NCBI RefSeq assembly: GCF_022808865.1
Contig: NZ_JAKZLB010000003.1
Coordinates: 129,875 to 193,874 of the forward strand
DNA: 64,000 nucleotides
Direction of reading: 5' to 3'
Source of the DNA: Geothrix oryzisoli
GTDB taxonomy: Bacteria; Acidobacteriota; Holophagae; Holophagales; Holophagaceae
Shown here: piece after piece, positions 7,732 through 15,915 of the stretch
Numbering within the stretch: the first letter of the stretch is position 1
Layout of the letters: each line of letters starts with the position of its first letter
Translations under genes and position numbers: made by a program
The notes under the pieces: generated by a model
Seen by the model: only the letters and a program-made list of their open reading frames with translations
Told to the model about the DNA's origin: nothing
The model's database searches: none

Positions 7732-8717
7732 CCGAAGAGGCCCGAGAGCAGGGCGGGGTCCACCTTGGGGAGGCCCAGGACCGCGGCGTTCTCCACCACA
7801 TGCTCCGGCCGCCCCATGCCGCAGAGGGCCACGGTCACCCCCGGGCAGGAACGGGGGAACTGGAGGGCGGCCTGCGCCGGGGTCGCGCCCCCCAGCGCCG
7901 CCACCAGGTCCGCGGGGAGCTGGGAGAGGATCCTGGCCTGCATGATCGAGGCGGATGTCTGCACGGAGAGCCCCGCGGCCCGGGCCGCCTGGAGGGGCGT
8001 CATCCGCTCGCCCCTGAACGCCTGGGTGGGGGCCAGGAAGGCTTCGGGCAGGGCGAGGTTCAGGGGCAGCTGGATCCAGCGGAAGTGGTGGCCGGCCCCC
8101 CCGACGGCTTCCGCGGCCAGGAGCAGGCGCTCGAGGCTGAGATGGCCGGGCTGTCCCGGGGGCACCCGGAATCCGTTCCAGGTGGCCACGCCGTAGGCGC
8201 CGATCTTCCCGGCTGCGACGAACCCTTCGCAGGCTTCGAAAGCCTGCTGGATGCGGGCATGGAAGGCCTCGGGGCCCAGGTGGGGGAGTTGTTGCTCCGG
8301 GTTGTGGAGGTGGAAGAGGTCCACCGCGTCCACGCCCAGCGCGCCCAGGCTCACCCCGAGCTGGTGGGCCAGGTAGCGGGGCGCCAGGGCGTGGCAGCCA
8401 TCCACCACCTCCTCGGCCCGGAGGATGCCGGGGGCTTCCAGGACCCGGTGGAACCAGGCCCCGGGGTCCTCCCCGGTGCTCCCGTCACCCATGGGCAGGT
8501 AGCCGGCCTTCGTGGAGATGAAATAGCCGCTCCGGGGCTGGCCGGCGAAGGCGGCGCCCAGGGCCCGTTCCGAACGGCCGCCCCGGTAGTTGGCGGCGGT
8601 GTCGAACACTGTCCCGCCCGCCGTCAGGAAGGCCCGGGCGGCCTGCGCATAACCCGCATCCGCCTCGGCCGTGGCGGGGCCCAGGTAGGTGCCGAGACCG
8701 AGGCTGCTCAGTTCCAT
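7728..8717 (-). CDS. Aldo/keto reductase family protein
   Basis: A 329-residue TIM-barrel oxidoreductase that probably reduces carbonyls with NADPH. The catalytic tetrad is recognisable: Asp and Tyr in VFDTAANYRGGRSERALG, Lys in STKAGY, and His in LFHLHNPEQQ. The ATG at 8717 gives the family start MELSSLGLGTYLG; upstream codons read through a repeat element and are not protein-like. It forms a two-gene unit with the ThiE/TenI-like gene. Confidence 0.88.
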   Translation of the reverse strand: MELSSLGLGTYLGPATAEADAGYAQAARAFLTAGGTVFDTAANYRGGRSERALGAAFAGQPRSGYFISTKAGYLPMGDGSTGEDPGAWFHRVLEAPGILRAEEVVDGCHALAPRYLAHQLGVSLGALGVDAVDLFHLHNPEQQLPHLGPEAFHARIQQAFEACEGFVAAGKIGAYGVATWNGFRVPPGQPGHLSLERLLLAAEAVGGAGHHFRWIQLPLNLALPEAFLAPTQAFRGERMTPLQAARAAGLSVQTSASIMQARILSQLPADLVAALGGATPAQAALQFPRSCPGVTVALCGMGRPEHVVENAAVLGLPKVDPALLSGLFG

Positions 8718-8747
8718 GGCGTGCCCCGAGGTTGAGTTGAAGCGAGG

Positions 8748-8779
8748 CCGGGGGTGTGCGCGCAGCGCGAAAACCCCGG
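8748..8779 (-). repeat. REP-like 32-bp element after bamD
   Basis: Imperfect palindrome CCGGGG...CCCCGG with a central GCGCGCAGCGCG. It begins 6 bases past the bamD stop and matches 30 of 32 bases of the copy at 919-950. Confidence 0.75.
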
Positions 8780-8785
8780 ACAGCC

Positions 8786-9715
8786 TCAACTATCCAGGTC
8801 TTCCTTCACGTTGCCGGTGCCCATGGTCACCAGGCGGTCCGCCGCGCGGCGCGCCCACTCGGAGCCGGGGTAGCTCTCCACCAGCTTCTGGTAGTAGCTC
8901 CTGGCCTCGTCGCGGAAGCCCTTGATCCGGTCGGTGGTGTAGGCGGTGAACTCCTTCGAGAACTCGATCGCCTGTTCCCGGGACATGTCGCTCAGATCGG
9001 TCTTCTGGAGTTTGGCGGCGTAGTCCTTCTGGTACTGCGCCACCTCTTCCTGGGTGAACAGGCGCTGGCGCATGGCCTCGCCCAGGTAGAAGTAGGCGCG
9101 CTCGCGGTCCACATAGTCGGGGTAGGTCTCCAGCAGGGCCTTCAGGCGTCGCTCGGCCCCGGGATAGTAGTAGATGTTCACGTAGAAGATGCCCACCACC
9201 AGCTCGTGCTCGGCAATGCGCCGCCAGCACTGGAGGACCTTGGCCTTGGCCTCCCGGGCGTAGGGACTGCCGGGCGACTCGGTCAGCAGCTCCTGGAAGC
9301 CGTCCAGGGCCTTGCGGGTCTCGGTCTGGTCGCGCTCGGCGCTCTCGATGGAGGAGAAGTGGCAGAGGGCCCGGTGGTACAGGGCGTAGTCCCGCCATTC
9401 GTGGCGGGGGAAGTAGTTCAGGAAGCTGGTGTACTCCACCTCGGCCTCGGGGAAGCTCGGGCTCGGCTGGAAGAAGAAGCTGTCGCCCAGCATGAGCTTG
9501 GCCTTGGGGAACTCGGGCGAACCGGGGAGGTACTGTTCCAGCTGACGGAGGGTCACCCGGGCCTCGTTGAACTTGCCCTGCTTCATCTGCTTGTCCGCGG
9601 TGGCCAGCAGCACGGTCGAGACGACGGTTTTGTCCACCGTCTTCGGTTTGCGGCAGCCCAAACCCAGCCCCAGGACGAGGAGGCTGAGGGAGAGGGCGGT
9701 GAGGATGCGCTTCAT
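8786..9715 (-). CDS. bamD: Outer-membrane assembly lipoprotein BamD-like
   Basis: A 309-residue lipoprotein. The signal peptide ends at the lipobox LGLGC with lipidated C21. The body is made of tetratricopeptide-like helical repeats (ADKQMKQGKFNEARVTLRQL, FPEAEVEYTSFLNYFP, AERRLKALLETYP, ARSYYQKLVESYPGSEWA) typical of BamD/YfiO, the essential partner of BamA in beta-barrel insertion. Its ATG overlaps the stop of the upstream hydrolase gene (ATGA), so it is translated from the same mRNA. A REP-like element follows the stop. Confidence 0.88.
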   Translation of the reverse strand: MKRILTALSLSLLVLGLGLGCRKPKTVDKTVVSTVLLATADKQMKQGKFNEARVTLRQLEQYLPGSPEFPKAKLMLGDSFFFQPSPSFPEAEVEYTSFLNYFPRHEWRDYALYHRALCHFSSIESAERDQTETRKALDGFQELLTESPGSPYAREAKAKVLQCWRRIAEHELVVGIFYVNIYYYPGAERRLKALLETYPDYVDRERAYFYLGEAMRQRLFTQEEVAQYQKDYAAKLQKTDLSDMSREQAIEFSKEFTAYTTDRIKGFRDEARSYYQKLVESYPGSEWARRAADRLVTMGTGNVKEDLDS

Positions 9716-10713
9716 GCGGACTCCGGAGACAGCATTTCAGACATGGCGGGACGGAGCGAAGGGTTCCACGGACGAAGAGAAGGATCCCACGCCTGGCGGA
9801 GCTTCTCGAGCCACGGCTCGACCAGGGCCTGGGCCTGGGCCCGCCGCCGGTCGTGGAAGACTTCATGGTAGAAACCGGCCAGCCGGTGGCGTTCCAGCAG
9901 GCCCGGCCTCACGGCGGACCACAGGGCCTCGGAGGCGTCGGGGTCCACCACCGTGTCCTCGCCGGATTCCAGCAGGAGCATGGGACGGTCCAGCTCCTGG
10001 CCCAGGGGCAGGAGCTCGGCCCGCCCTTCGTCCAGGGCGGCGCCGAAGGCGGCGGTGGCCCAGCGGTGGCAGAGGGGGTCCGTCTCGTAGCGCTGCACGA
10101 GGACCGGGTCCGAGCAGACGCGGCTCTTGTCGCCGTGCAGCTGGATGGGCCGGTGGGGCAGGAGCCAGCGCAGGAGGCGGGAGAGCACGACCAGGGCCCG
10201 GGAATTGGAGCGTACGGCCACGCTGGGGCTCGACAGGATCAGCCCATCCAGTGTGTCCGCATGCCAGAGCAGGGTCAGCAGCGAGACCAGCCCGCCGAAG
10301 CTGTGGCCCAGCACCACCTGGGGGCAGACGGGCAGGGGCGGCATGGGCACGCCGTCCACGATCCGGGCCGTGGCCCCGGTGCGCTCGGCGTCGTGGCGCC
10401 GCTCCTGGCGGAGGAAGAGGGCGAAGTCGTCCACGAAGGCGCGGATGCCGTCCGCATCGCCCCGGATGCCGCCGGACCGGCCGAAGCCGCTGTGGTCCAT
10501 GCTCGACACGGACCAGCCCAGGCCGTGCAGCCAGTGGGCCGTATGCCGGTAGCGTTCGCCATGCTCCCCGTATCCGTGGGAAATGACCACCCGGCCCCTG
10601 GGTTCCGGGTGCTCCCAGCGTGCCCAGGCCAGGGTCACGCCCCCATGGCCGGACAGGACCCCACGGGCGGTGGGCTCCAGATCGGCGGGCAGCACAGGGG
10701 TCGTGTCATGCAT
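9712..10713 (-). CDS. Alpha/beta hydrolase (monoacylglycerol lipase/lysophospholipase-like)
   Basis: A 333-residue serine hydrolase of the Hydrolase_4 type. The oxyanion region is VVISHGYGEHGERY, the nucleophile elbow is GHSFGG, the acid residue lies in LLESGEDTVVDP and the catalytic His is probably in GFYHEVFHD. The family cleaves monoacylglycerols or lysophospholipids. The ATG at 10713 sits 85 bases from divergent prfB, so their promoters share this gap. It is translationally coupled to bamD, which suggests an envelope lipid role. Confidence 0.85.
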   Translation of the reverse strand: MHDTTPVLPADLEPTARGVLSGHGGVTLAWARWEHPEPRGRVVISHGYGEHGERYRHTAHWLHGLGWSVSSMDHSGFGRSGGIRGDADGIRAFVDDFALFLRQERRHDAERTGATARIVDGVPMPPLPVCPQVVLGHSFGGLVSLLTLLWHADTLDGLILSSPSVAVRSNSRALVVLSRLLRWLLPHRPIQLHGDKSRVCSDPVLVQRYETDPLCHRWATAAFGAALDEGRAELLPLGQELDRPMLLLESGEDTVVDPDASEALWSAVRPGLLERHRLAGFYHEVFHDRRRAQAQALVEPWLEKLRQAWDPSLRPWNPSLRPAMSEMLSPESA

Positions 10714-10798
10714 CCGATCAGAATACCTTGGGGACGGCCGATCCCCGATCCGCTTAAACTTAAAGGTTCCCCGGAAGGTCGGGCTGGAGAGGCGGACG

Positions 10799-11905
10799 AT
10801 GGATTTCGAGACCCTGGTGCGGGCCAAGAATGAACTGGAGCCCCGGGTCCGGCAGCTGGTCGCCCACCTCGACCCCGAGCGCAAGGCCCTGGAACTGGAA
10901 CAGATCGAGGAGCGGACCACGGCCCCCGGCTTCTGGGATGATCCGGATGCCGCCAAGCCCCTCCTCCAGAAGCGGGGCTCGATCACCGATGACATCGCCC
11001 TGGCCAAGCGCCTCTCGGGCGGACTGGAGGACCTGGAGACCGGTCTGGAGCTGGCCCGCGAGGATGCGGACATGCTGATCGAGGCCGAGAGCGTCGAGGG
11101 CAGCCTCCGCAAGGCCATCGAGGACGCCGAGCTCCGCATGATGCTCAGCGGCGACCTCGACGACAACCACGCCATCGTGGCCATCGCCCCCGGGGCGGGC
11201 GGTACCGAGAGCCAGGACTGGGCGGCCATGCTGCTCCGCATGTACCTGCGCTTCTGCGAGTCCAAGGGCTGGGCCACGGAGATGATCGACTACCAGGACG
11301 GCGAGGAGGCGGGCATCAAGGGCGCCACCTTCATCGTCAACGCCCCCTTCTCCTACGGCTACCTGCGCGCCGAGGCCGGCGTCCACCGCCTCGTGCGCAT
11401 CAGCCCCTTCGATTCCGCCAAGCGGCGCCACACGAGCTTCGCGGCGGTGTACGTCAGCCCCGAACTGGACGACACCATCAACGTCGACATCCCCGAGAAG
11501 GACCTCAAGATCGACGTGTTCCGGGCCAGCGGGGCCGGCGGCCAGCACGTGAACCGCACCGAATCGGCCGTGCGCTTCACCCACCTGCCCACGGGCATCG
11601 TGGTGAGCTGCCAGAACGAGCGCAGCCAGATCAAGAACCGCGCGACGGCCCTGAAGGTGCTGCAGGGGCGGCTCTACGAGCTGGAACAGCGCAAGTTCCT
11701 GGACAAGGTGGCCGCCGCCAGCGGCGACAAGGCCGACGTGGCCTGGGGCAGCCAGATCCGCAGCTACGTGCTCCAGCCCTACCAGATGGTGAAGGACCAC
11801 CGCACCGGCGAGGAGACGAGCCAGACCCAGAAGGTGCTGGACGGGGACATCGACGCCTTCATCCGGGCCCAGCTGCTGGCCAAGTCCCTCAAGACCGAGG
11901 GCTGA
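10799..11905 (+). CDS. prfB: Peptide chain release factor 2
   Basis: A 368-residue class I release factor that reads UGA and UAA. The anticodon-like tripeptide Ser-Pro-Phe (RISPFDSAKRRH) identifies RF2, and GAGGQHVNRTESAVR carries the catalytic GGQ. The reading frame is continuous: the programmed +1 frameshift found in many prfB genes near codon 25 is absent, so RF2 is not autoregulated that way here. The gene is divergent from the hydrolase-bamD operon and convergent with the next membrane protein gene. Confidence 0.96.
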   Translation: MDFETLVRAKNELEPRVRQLVAHLDPERKALELEQIEERTTAPGFWDDPDAAKPLLQKRGSITDDIALAKRLSGGLEDLETGLELAREDADMLIEAESVEGSLRKAIEDAELRMMLSGDLDDNHAIVAIAPGAGGTESQDWAAMLLRMYLRFCESKGWATEMIDYQDGEEAGIKGATFIVNAPFSYGYLRAEAGVHRLVRISPFDSAKRRHTSFAAVYVSPELDDTINVDIPEKDLKIDVFRASGAGGQHVNRTESAVRFTHLPTGIVVSCQNERSQIKNRATALKVLQGRLYELEQRKFLDKVAAASGDKADVAWGSQIRSYVLQPYQMVKDHRTGEETSQTQKVLDGDIDAFIRAQLLAKSLKTEG

Positions 11906-11909
11906 GCCG

Positions 11910-12410
11910 CTACTCGCCCTTGGCGATCTTCTCCTGCTCGTCCTTGGGGAGACGGAAGACCCAGCGGCCCGTGATGCGGTCCCAGAGGTCGAAGCAGCAG
12001 AGCCAGTTGAGGAGACCGGCGACCATCACATAGGTGGCCCCGTACTCCTGCGTGAGCGTGCGCACGGGCTCGGTGCCCGCCCCGCCGAAGGCCCAGGCGA
12101 AGGCGCCATAGACCGGTCCGATGCCCAGGGTGCCGAACGCGCCGAGGGTGGGGAGCCAGGCTCCCGCCACGGGCACGAAGACGCCGCCCTTCACGCCGTC
12201 CACGGCGCCGGCCTGCAGCTGGAACGCCGCCAGCAGGCAGAAGAGCAGCCAGACCCCGAAGAAGGCCTTGGCCCGGCCCTTCTCGCCGATGACCCAGTAC
12301 CCCGCTCCCGGCACCAGCCACTGCAGCAGCAGCGGCTTCCAGGCCGCCAGGATGGCCTTCTTGCGGCGGAGGGGCATGGGGAGCCTGGGCGCGGGCGTGG
12401 GTTCAGACAT
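11910..12410 (-). CDS. Hypothetical integral membrane protein
   Basis: 166 residues with a proline-rich polar start, then LLLQWLVPGAGYWVIGEKGRAKAFF, a block common in small acidobacterial membrane proteins of unknown function, and four to five hydrophobic stretches. The last segment (LNWLCCFDLWDRITGRW) contains paired cysteines. It is convergent with prfB (4-base gap). No function can be assigned. Confidence 0.7.
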   Translation of the reverse strand: MSEPTPAPRLPMPLRRKKAILAAWKPLLLQWLVPGAGYWVIGEKGRAKAFFGVWLLFCLLAAFQLQAGAVDGVKGGVFVPVAGAWLPTLGAFGTLGIGPVYGAFAWAFGGAGTEPVRTLTQEYGATYVMVAGLLNWLCCFDLWDRITGRWVFRLPKDEQEKIAKGE

Positions 12411-12490
12411 GCCTCCAGCTTACCCCAGCCCGGCAGGCAAGGAGGGTCCGGCCCCACCCCTGGCGGGCGGGCTGCCGGGAGCGATGCGGG

Positions 12491-14575
12491 TCATGGCTTT
12501 GCGGGCGGCAGACCGAGGCCCCAGAAATAGGTGTCGAGGAAGGGCGTGTAGTCCTTCTTGGTGATGAATTTGAGGAGGTCGAAGAGCCGCGCCGTGCTGG
12601 CGAACTTCCAGCGGAAGTTGGTCTGGCTTGATTTCAGCCAGGTGAGGAAGACCTGGTCGCCCAGCTCCTGGTGGAGCGCATGGAGCAGGACCGGCCCCTT
12701 GGCATAGAGGAGGTCCCTCCGGGCCAGGAAGGACTCGTAGCGGTCGTCGAAATGGATGTCATTGGCGAGCGGGATGGGCCCCTGGTCCTTCGAGCGTTCC
12801 GCGTCGGACCTCCAGGTGGCGATGTCCTTGTCGAAGCGGCCTTTGCCCTTGTAGTCCCGTTCGTAGAGACCGGCGCAATAGTCGGCGAAGGATTCCGTCA
12901 CCCACTGGTCGTGCCGGCTGGGCATCTTCACCACGATGCCCCAGTACTGGTGGGCGATCTCGTGGGCCAGGACATGGCGCACGTCCATGGTGCTGATGGA
13001 GATGTTCCTCCCCCGGTAGCGCCCGACCAGGTCGGCGAGCTCCTGCATCTGCCGGATCGTCTGGGCCTGCTCGAACGCGTCCCGGGTGATGTACATCATC
13101 CCCGGCGGCGCCTGGCCATAGCCCCATTCGTTCTTCTCGATGATCAGGAATTCCTTGAAGGGGAAGGGCCCGAGGAAGGTCTCGTAGTAGCGGATGACGT
13201 TGCGGGTCTGTTCCTTGAAGACCTTGTTCACGGCCCCTGGCTTGAAGCCGTAGGTGGCGATCCTCACCGTCAGCCCATCGCGGACCTCCTCATCCACGGA
13301 ATATTTCCCGCCCAGGATGGTGGCGAAACAGATGGGCCGGTCCGTCCGGGTCTCCACGAGGTTCCAGACCCCATCCTTCTCCCGGCGGACGGTGTCCCCG
13401 GGGAGGAAGGCCTGCCATTCGCCCTGTGTCCGGACCGTGCCGTGGAAGGTGTACCACTCGCCGCTGAGGTTCTCGAGGGTGGGATACCAGCCTTCCTTGA
13501 CGCCGAGCTGCCAGTAGTTGTCGCCCCGGGGCCGGATCAGGAAGTCGCCGTCGTATTCCAGCCGGAGCGTGAGTGGCACCCCGCGGGTCGCCGGGGCCGG
13601 AAAGCACACCGCGAGCTTGTCGTGGGAGTGGCTGAAGGCCAGGGCGGCCCCCGTCCCATCCACCACCCGCTTGATCCGGAGATGGCGGGTTCCGGTGGGT
13701 TCCGCGAGGGTGGACCAGAGGTCGAAGGTGACCACCCGCAGCCCATCCTCGAGCGGCATGAGGGTCTCCTGGACCGTCATTGCCGCCTGCCGGTTGTCCG
13801 CGGTCCGGAGGTCCACCTCCAGGGCGTTGATCCGGACATGCACGGGCGTCGGGTCCTTGCGGGGGTTCCACCCGAGGAACTGCCGGGAGACGGTCACCGG
13901 ATCATGCCAGTCCCCGAGGTCCGGGATGGAACTCCTGAGCGGGCGCACGACGGCCAGGGTCTCTTCCATGGCGTCGACGCCGTCGTACCGGTAGAGCCAG
14001 CGCTGGTCGTTCCTCTCCAGCTCGATGAAGGCCACCATCCGGCCCGGAGCGTTCATGGCCTGGGCGGCCAGCAGATGGTCCGGGAAGTACCCATCCACCT
14101 TCTGCCACCGCTCCACGAAGGCGGCCAGGCCCGTCAAGTCTCCCGAGCTGTCGCCGCCCCAGGTCGGGAAGGAGGCCCCGGCCAGCAGGATCCGGGCCCG
14201 GGTGAAGGGGAAGGCGACCATGCGGGTCTGGCCTTCCCGGGTCGGGGTGACCATCCCCAGGTCCTTGCAGTTGCGCTCGAGGATGGGCCATTCGGGCTCG
14301 AAGGATGAGACGTAGGTCAAGCTGCCATTCCCTTCCAGGAAGAGCCCGACCTTCTGGTCCCCACGCAGCAGCGGGGCCCAGTGTCCCGTGAACTGGATGT
14401 GCGCGTTCCCCACGGTGAAGGTGGCCTGCTGCTCGAGATTCCGGACCGGCCCGGGCTTGAGGGCCGCCACGGCCCCGAAGGGATCCGGGACTTCCTGGCC
14501 GGCGAGTCCCGCGCCGCCGAGGCACAGCCCGAGGCTCAACAGCATCCGCAACCACAGGGATTCCATGACGGTCAT
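12491..14575 (-). CDS. Secreted M1-family metallopeptidase (aminopeptidase N-like)
   Basis: A 694-residue protein with an N-terminal signal peptide (MESLWLRMLLSLGLCLGGAGLAGQ). Around residue 535 lies the zinc motif HEIAHQYWG, with the third ligand Glu about 19 residues on in VTESFADYCAGL. This HExxH-x18-E pattern defines gluzincin M1 peptidases. The exopeptidase GAMEN loop is replaced by GQAPPGMMYI, so substrate choice may differ from classical aminopeptidase N. The beta-rich N-terminal 400 residues fit the M1 saddle domain. The ATG at 14575 or 14566 could be used. Confidence 0.85.
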   Translation of the reverse strand: MTVMESLWLRMLLSLGLCLGGAGLAGQEVPDPFGAVAALKPGPVRNLEQQATFTVGNAHIQFTGHWAPLLRGDQKVGLFLEGNGSLTYVSSFEPEWPILERNCKDLGMVTPTREGQTRMVAFPFTRARILLAGASFPTWGGDSSGDLTGLAAFVERWQKVDGYFPDHLLAAQAMNAPGRMVAFIELERNDQRWLYRYDGVDAMEETLAVVRPLRSSIPDLGDWHDPVTVSRQFLGWNPRKDPTPVHVRINALEVDLRTADNRQAAMTVQETLMPLEDGLRVVTFDLWSTLAEPTGTRHLRIKRVVDGTGAALAFSHSHDKLAVCFPAPATRGVPLTLRLEYDGDFLIRPRGDNYWQLGVKEGWYPTLENLSGEWYTFHGTVRTQGEWQAFLPGDTVRREKDGVWNLVETRTDRPICFATILGGKYSVDEEVRDGLTVRIATYGFKPGAVNKVFKEQTRNVIRYYETFLGPFPFKEFLIIEKNEWGYGQAPPGMMYITRDAFEQAQTIRQMQELADLVGRYRGRNISISTMDVRHVLAHEIAHQYWGIVVKMPSRHDQWVTESFADYCAGLYERDYKGKGRFDKDIATWRSDAERSKDQGPIPLANDIHFDDRYESFLARRDLLYAKGPVLLHALHQELGDQVFLTWLKSSQTNFRWKFASTARLFDLLKFITKKDYTPFLDTYFWGLGLPPAKP

Positions 14576-14722
14576 GACGCCTCTTGTTCGTGAGCAGGGG
14601 GATGGACGGCCCATTGCGTGAAGGTACGATCCCCGGTTTCCCTGCTCCGGGCAATCGTGTCCCCCCGAACGGGCTCATATCGCCTCCAAACGGGCGGCCT
14701 CCCTGCAGGGCGCCTCCTCCTC

Positions 14723-14826
14723 GGGAGGCTTTCGTGCGGAAACGAAGAGGGGGCCGATTGGCCCCCTCTTCGTTGAAAGTCCGTCAGCGCCAGGACTAGT
14801 CCGTGGCGAACGGCGGCAGCGCGATG
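14723..14826 (-). repeat. Segmental duplication, copy 1 (rpsR 3' end and terminator)
   Basis: This 104-base block matches 14989-15092 at 100 positions. It contains a full copy of the rpsR terminator hairpin and the antisense of the last rpsR codons. It shows that the rpsR 3' end has been duplicated downstream of the gene. Confidence 0.9.
14741..14774. terminator. Duplicated rpsR terminator hairpin
   Basis: Perfect 15-bp stem AACGAAGAGGGGGCC / GGCCCCCTCTTCGTT with a GATT loop. It is identical to the hairpin at 15007-15040. Confidence 0.85.
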
Positions 14827-14936
14827 CGAGGGAGGATGCGGGTCGCTCCGAAGGCTCTGGGGGAGCCTTCGGAGCGGGGCCCCGCCGGCCCGCGGGCGCG
14901 CGGTATGGGTTAGACGAGGGCGCGCTGGTGGACGGC
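14796..14936 (-). pseudogene. Relic of rpsR 3' end, split by an inserted hairpin
   Basis: Antisense codons from the stop at 14796-14798 match the end of rpsR (decoded LPPFATD against LLPFATD). After 14826 the match is broken by about 65 bases carrying a perfect 13-bp hairpin (GCTCCGAAGGCTC and its complement). It then resumes through GCGGGCGCGC to the block at 14913-14936, identical to 15116-15139. No start or usable frame remains. The region 14576-15061 holds no other gene. Confidence 0.75.
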
Positions 14937-14988
14937 AGAAGGCGACCGGCCCCGAAGGGGCGGCGGGGCTCCAGTGGAGCCCTGCCGA

Positions 14989-15092
14989 GGGAGGCTTTCG
15001 TGCGGAAACGAAGAGGGGGCCGATTGGCCCCCTCTTCGTTGAAAGTCCATCAGCACCAGGGCTAGTCCGTGGCGAACGGCAGCAGCGCGATG
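14989..15092 (-). repeat. Segmental duplication, copy 2 (native rpsR end)
   Basis: The native partner of the 14723-14826 copy, covering the rpsR terminator and the last ten rpsR codons. Confidence 0.9.
15007..15040. terminator. rpsR terminator
   Basis: Perfect 15-bp GC-rich stem ending in CTCTTCGTT, 21 bases after the rpsR stop on the minus strand. Confidence 0.85.
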
Positions 15093-15328
15093 TTGCGGGC
15101 GCGCTTGATGGCTTCGACGAGGGCGCGCTGGTGGACGGCGCACACACCGCTGGTGCGGCGGGGCAGCACCTTGCCGCGCTCGGGGGTGAAGGCCTGGAGG
15201 GTCTTCACGTCCTTGTAGTCGATCATGGTGGACTTCTCGACGCAGAACTTGCAGAACTTCGCGCGTCGTCCCCCAAAAGCCTTCTTCTTCTTGGGCTTGC
15301 CCTTCTTGGCGTCAGCTCGGCGCTTCAT
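15062..15328 (-). CDS. rpsR: 30S ribosomal protein S18 (bS18)
   Basis: An 88-residue basic protein with the S18 core [33 protein letters not shown] and [16 protein letters not shown]. The N-terminal KFCKFC pair resembles a zinc-binding form. S18 binds S6 on the 30S platform. The ATG overlaps the rpsF stop by four bases (ATGA). The usual downstream neighbour rplI is absent and replaced by a terminator and a duplicated segment. Confidence 0.97.
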   Translation of the reverse strand: MKRRADAKKGKPKKKKAFGGRRAKFCKFCVEKSTMIDYKDVKTLQAFTPERGKVLPRRTSGVCAVHQRALVEAIKRARNIALLPFATD

Positions 15329-15714
15329 CCGACCACCTCCTCAGGTGCGCGATCCTTGATGCCGGCCTGGGCCTTGCGCTTGGCCTCGCGCTCGATGCGC
15401 TGCTTGGCGCGGCCCGCGGCCTTCTCGGCCTCGTCCATGCGGACGCTCAGGTACTTGATGACCGAATCGTTGTTGCGGAAGCGGCGCTCCAGCTCGGCGA
15501 TGAGGTCGGGCCCGGCGTTCATCTCGAAGAGCGTGTAGTAGCCCTCGCTGAACTTCTGGACTTCGTAGGCCAGCTTCTTGCGGCCCCACTTGTCGGTCTT
15601 GAGCAGTTCGCCACCCTGCTCCGCAATGATCCCCTCGAACTGCTTGACGAGCTCATCGCTCTGCTCGTCCGTCAGCGTGGGGGAGGCGATGAAGATGGTC
15701 TCGTAGTGACGCAT
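15325..15714 (-). CDS. rpsF: 30S ribosomal protein S6 (bS6)
   Basis: A 129-residue protein with the S6 fold signature [50 protein letters not shown] and [18 protein letters not shown] basic tail extends beyond the core. The start is set by AAGGAGG directly upstream. S6 pairs with S18, encoded next in an overlapping frame. Confidence 0.97.
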   Translation of the reverse strand: MRHYETIFIASPTLTDEQSDELVKQFEGIIAEQGGELLKTDKWGRKKLAYEVQKFSEGYYTLFEMNAGPDLIAELERRFRNNDSVIKYLSVRMDEAEKAAGRAKQRIEREAKRKAQAGIKDRAPEEVVG

Positions 15715-15859
15715 CTGTCCTCCTTGTGGATGTGAAGCCCCCCAATGGGTTCCGGGGAGCAAGGAAGACGCCCTCCAGCGGAGGACGCGAACAGGTAGTT
15801 TCGCGTGGAAAGGGCTTGAGATCAATGGAAAGTCTGGAACCAGCCCCGCCTGTCCAAAC

Positions 15860-15896
15860 GCCAGGAAAGCGGGGGTGGGGCCCCCGCTTTCCTGGC
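15860..15896. terminator. Strong hairpin after the coiled-coil lipoprotein gene
   Basis: A 16-bp perfect stem (GCCAGGAAAGCGGGGG and complement) with a TGGGG loop. It separates the lipoprotein gene from rpsF and can act on both strands. Confidence 0.85.
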
Positions 15897-15915
15897 TCAC
15901 CCATTGGGGGGGCCC

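Noticed and set aside
10799-10900. Programmed +1 frameshift in prfB
   Set aside because: No in-frame UGA with a CTTTGA-type slippery site; the frame is continuous from the ATG.
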